Source: Methanosarcina flavescens
GTDB lineage: Archaea > Halobacteriota > Methanosarcinia > Methanosarcinales > Methanosarcinaceae
Length of the DNA stretch: 64,000 nt
NCBI RefSeq assembly: GCF_001304615.2
Contig: NZ_CP032683.1
Coordinates: 3,038,001 to 3,102,000 of the forward strand
Reading direction: 5' to 3'
Position 1 is the first letter of the stretch. Each line of letters opens with the position of its first letter. The position numbers and the translations under genes were made by a program. Positions 62,349-64,000 of the stretch are shown here, piece by piece. Under the pieces are notes generated by a model. It saw only the letters and a program-made list of their open reading frames with translations. It was not told where the DNA came from and searched no databases.

Positions 62349-63437
62349 TTATTGTGTCATTATCTCCCTATCTGGTCCGCGTCCAGTATCGTTATCTTTC
62401 CTATCGGCCCCATATCCTTTAATATCGTCCTCTCCCTCTCTACCGCGTTCTCCGTGATCCGTTTCTTCTTCAAAGAGAGGTCTCGCCCAGATCTCTTCCC
62501 TTACCGCCCCCTCTTCCTCCTGAATGCTATATGTGCCGTTACCCTGGAAAGCTGCATAACCCTCGCCATCTGCAGTGAGGGTAATGTTTTCATTGCTTAA
62601 CATTACAGTCTTATGAGAGCCGGAGACCTTTACATCGGCAGAATTGATATTATACAGGAGCACCTTATCATGCATATCGGTTTTCTCCTCAAATGTGTAA
62701 TCCCCTTCGATATCAATTTCTGAGTCTCTGGAAAGATCCCCTATTGCCATGTTTCCTTTTTCCAGATGCATGTTAAGGGTGAAACTGCCCATGAGGATAG
62801 CTTTTCCTTCTCCTGCTGCACTGAGCTTGGATGTGCTGTTGAGTTCCTCACTCCCAGGCATCAGCAATTGTATCTCATCGAAAATATTTTTGAGAACATA
62901 ATTAGCCTTAATCATGCTTTCCTGCGACCTTATCAAATACCCCCTTTCCATGTCTTCGGATGAACCATTGCATCCATCAGAACTCTTGACTGAGCTATTA
63001 TTTTCATCACTTGCGGCTGCGTCTGCGAGGGCTTGATATTGCTTTGCTTCTTCTACAAGAAGGTTGTATTCTTCAAGCAATGCTTCAAGTCTGGTAACAT
63101 CTTCCCCCTCGGCTTTATATCGTTCAATTACGTTTTTGAGCCGCACTGAGATGATTTCTGCCTTCTGGATATTGCTATCAAGAAGGGATGCCGCATCTCT
63201 CAGCTTATGGACGGACTCATAGCCTGGGTGAGGTCCGCCTGGAGGGATATCATGTGGATGTAAACCCAGCATTCCAGGTTCCTCACGGTCCAGAAGCCCT
63301 GTATAAGGGCAAAATATAGCCCTGTAAAGCTCTTCTGAAGCTCTGGAAGCAGGATACTGGTCCTCTGCATCAACACAGCCTGAGATCACGATAATCCCTG
63401 CAAGCATAAGGAGCAGGGACAGAAATTTGGTTTTCAT
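62349..63437 (-). CDS. secreted lipoprotein of unknown function
   Basis: About 362 residues from ATG 63437 (GTG 63446 is also in frame). Signal peptide MKTKFLSLLLMLAGIIVISG followed by C (lipobox). The mature part has a helical region (about 80-200; KAEIISVRLKNVIERYKAEG, ARLEALLEEYNLLVEEAKQY-like heptads), then a beta-rich half (about 225-320; MGSFTLNMHLEKGNMAIGDL). The C-terminus is extremely charged (ERGREGEDDIKGYGADRKDN). No enzyme motif. It lies 155 bp upstream of the membrane regulator in the same direction and could be its extracellular partner (inference). Confidence 0.75.
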   Translation of the reverse strand: MKTKFLSLLLMLAGIIVISGCVDAEDQYPASRASEELYRAIFCPYTGLLDREEPGMLGLHPHDIPPGGPHPGYESVHKLRDAASLLDSNIQKAEIISVRLKNVIERYKAEGEDVTRLEALLEEYNLLVEEAKQYQALADAAASDENNSSVKSSDGCNGSSEDMERGYLIRSQESMIKANYVLKNIFDEIQLLMPGSEELNSTSKLSAAGEGKAILMGSFTLNMHLEKGNMAIGDLSRDSEIDIEGDYTFEEKTDMHDKVLLYNINSADVKVSGSHKTVMLSNENITLTADGEGYAAFQGNGTYSIQEEEGAVREEIWARPLFEEETDHGERGREGEDDIKGYGADRKDNDTGRGPDREIMTQ

Positions 63438-64000
63438 ACTGAGCACGTCCCGTGGAGAGAAATGATTGCTGGACTGTACTTTTTATTCAGGTCCTTATAT
63501 TTAATGTTGGTTATTTTCAAAGTTTTCTCGGAGTCAATGGAATCTTCCTGTAGACTTTGAATCCGTAATTATTTTGAAAAAGCTTTCAGAGATATCAACT
63601 TGGTGTTGAATATTGTACGCATAATTTCTTCAATACTTTACCTGGTTTACTGTGCAGTAGAGTAATCTATTCTGGAACATGTTATCAATGGATGATACTG
63701 CTCGATATGTTGCTAACTGGAGATGCTATATTTGGATTTAAAAATAAAAGAATACTTATTCTCTCAGTAAGATTAGTGGATTGAGTTTATCATTCAGAGT
63801 TAAAGAGAGATTGTTTTTGAATTTAACCCTTTATAGCCTGTAATTTTCGGTTTTTAAATATTTACTCCCATCTTAACAGTCCCCAATGGATAACTTTATC
63901 TTATTTTTGAACAATCTTCTCAATTTAAACAAGTCTGTTCTTAATTCTAAGTTATAGAGGATAGAAGAATATTTTAGAAAACAGGAGAAGGGCTCAAAAG
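63438..64000. other. right-hand end of the window, no gene seen
   Basis: About 560 A+T-rich bases upstream of the lipoprotein gene. No reading frame of note, no tRNA and no strong hairpin was recognised. A promoter for the lipoprotein gene is expected here but no clear TATA element stands out. Confidence 0.4.

Overview
The window looks like a chromosome segment from a Methanosarcina-type methanogenic archaeon. The evidence is two tandem methanogenesis-marker-8-like (DUF2099) genes, an archaeal topoisomerase I, Tsr3, a DUF1638 protein, a large cell-surface repertoire (PKD, parallel beta-helix, COG1361 and PGF-type proteins), Shine-Dalgarno motifs of the GGAGG/GGTGATC type, and long A+T-rich intergenic regions. 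No rRNA, tRNA or CRISPR array was recognised by eye. All family assignments are from reading the sequence; no database search was run.

Layout. 1-2340: end of a membrane-protein gene, a complete IS5-type insertion sequence with 17-bp terminal repeats and an 8-bp target duplication, and decayed DNA. 2338-6640: two DUF2099 paralogues, then a two-gene STAND-NTPase (NLR-like)/TPR module whose small upstream gene ends in an in-frame amber codon. 7180-14660: secreted proteins, a PaaK/F390-synthetase-like ligase, a duplicated tiny membrane protein and a frameshifted surface protein. 14900-25200: DUF1294, two-subunit fumarase behind a structured leader, an MFS exporter, a duplicated HdeD/membrane-protein cassette, Tsr3, a LOG-like protein and TopA. 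25480-30580: beta-helix protein, a broken metalloprotease and a beta-CASP nuclease whose 5' region is duplicated upstream. 30800-38310: DUF2148 protein, DapL, a DUF4062 relic, a tyrosine phosphatase, small membrane proteins, an Ig-like surface protein, a TPR gene interrupted by one in-frame UAG, and a broken CPBP protease. 38810-47520: a multidomain polysaccharide-deacetylase surface protein, a trypsin-nuclease fusion of foreign-looking composition, a glucan phosphorylase and a frameshifted CruF-like gene. 47890-64000: PAS/GAF and histidine-kinase sensors, a flavin split-barrel protein, a FAS1 lipoprotein, DUF1638, YkgJ, a MacB-type ABC operon with a COG1361 partner, a membrane-anchored winged-helix regulator and a lipoprotein.

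The most interesting signals are: (a) two places where a single in-frame UAG lies inside what otherwise reads as one continuous protein (6295-6297 and 36957-36959), relevant because Methanosarcina decodes UAG as pyrrolysine; (b) the STAND-NTPase pair and the trypsin-nuclease fusion as candidate conflict-system components; (c) several genes whose best-placed start codon is ATA or ATT; (d) three genes broken by loss of one base from a homopolymer run; (e) repeated duplication-and-decay events (HdeD cassette, tiny membrane peptide, beta-CASP 5' region); and (f) structured leaders before fumarase and the flavin-barrel gene.
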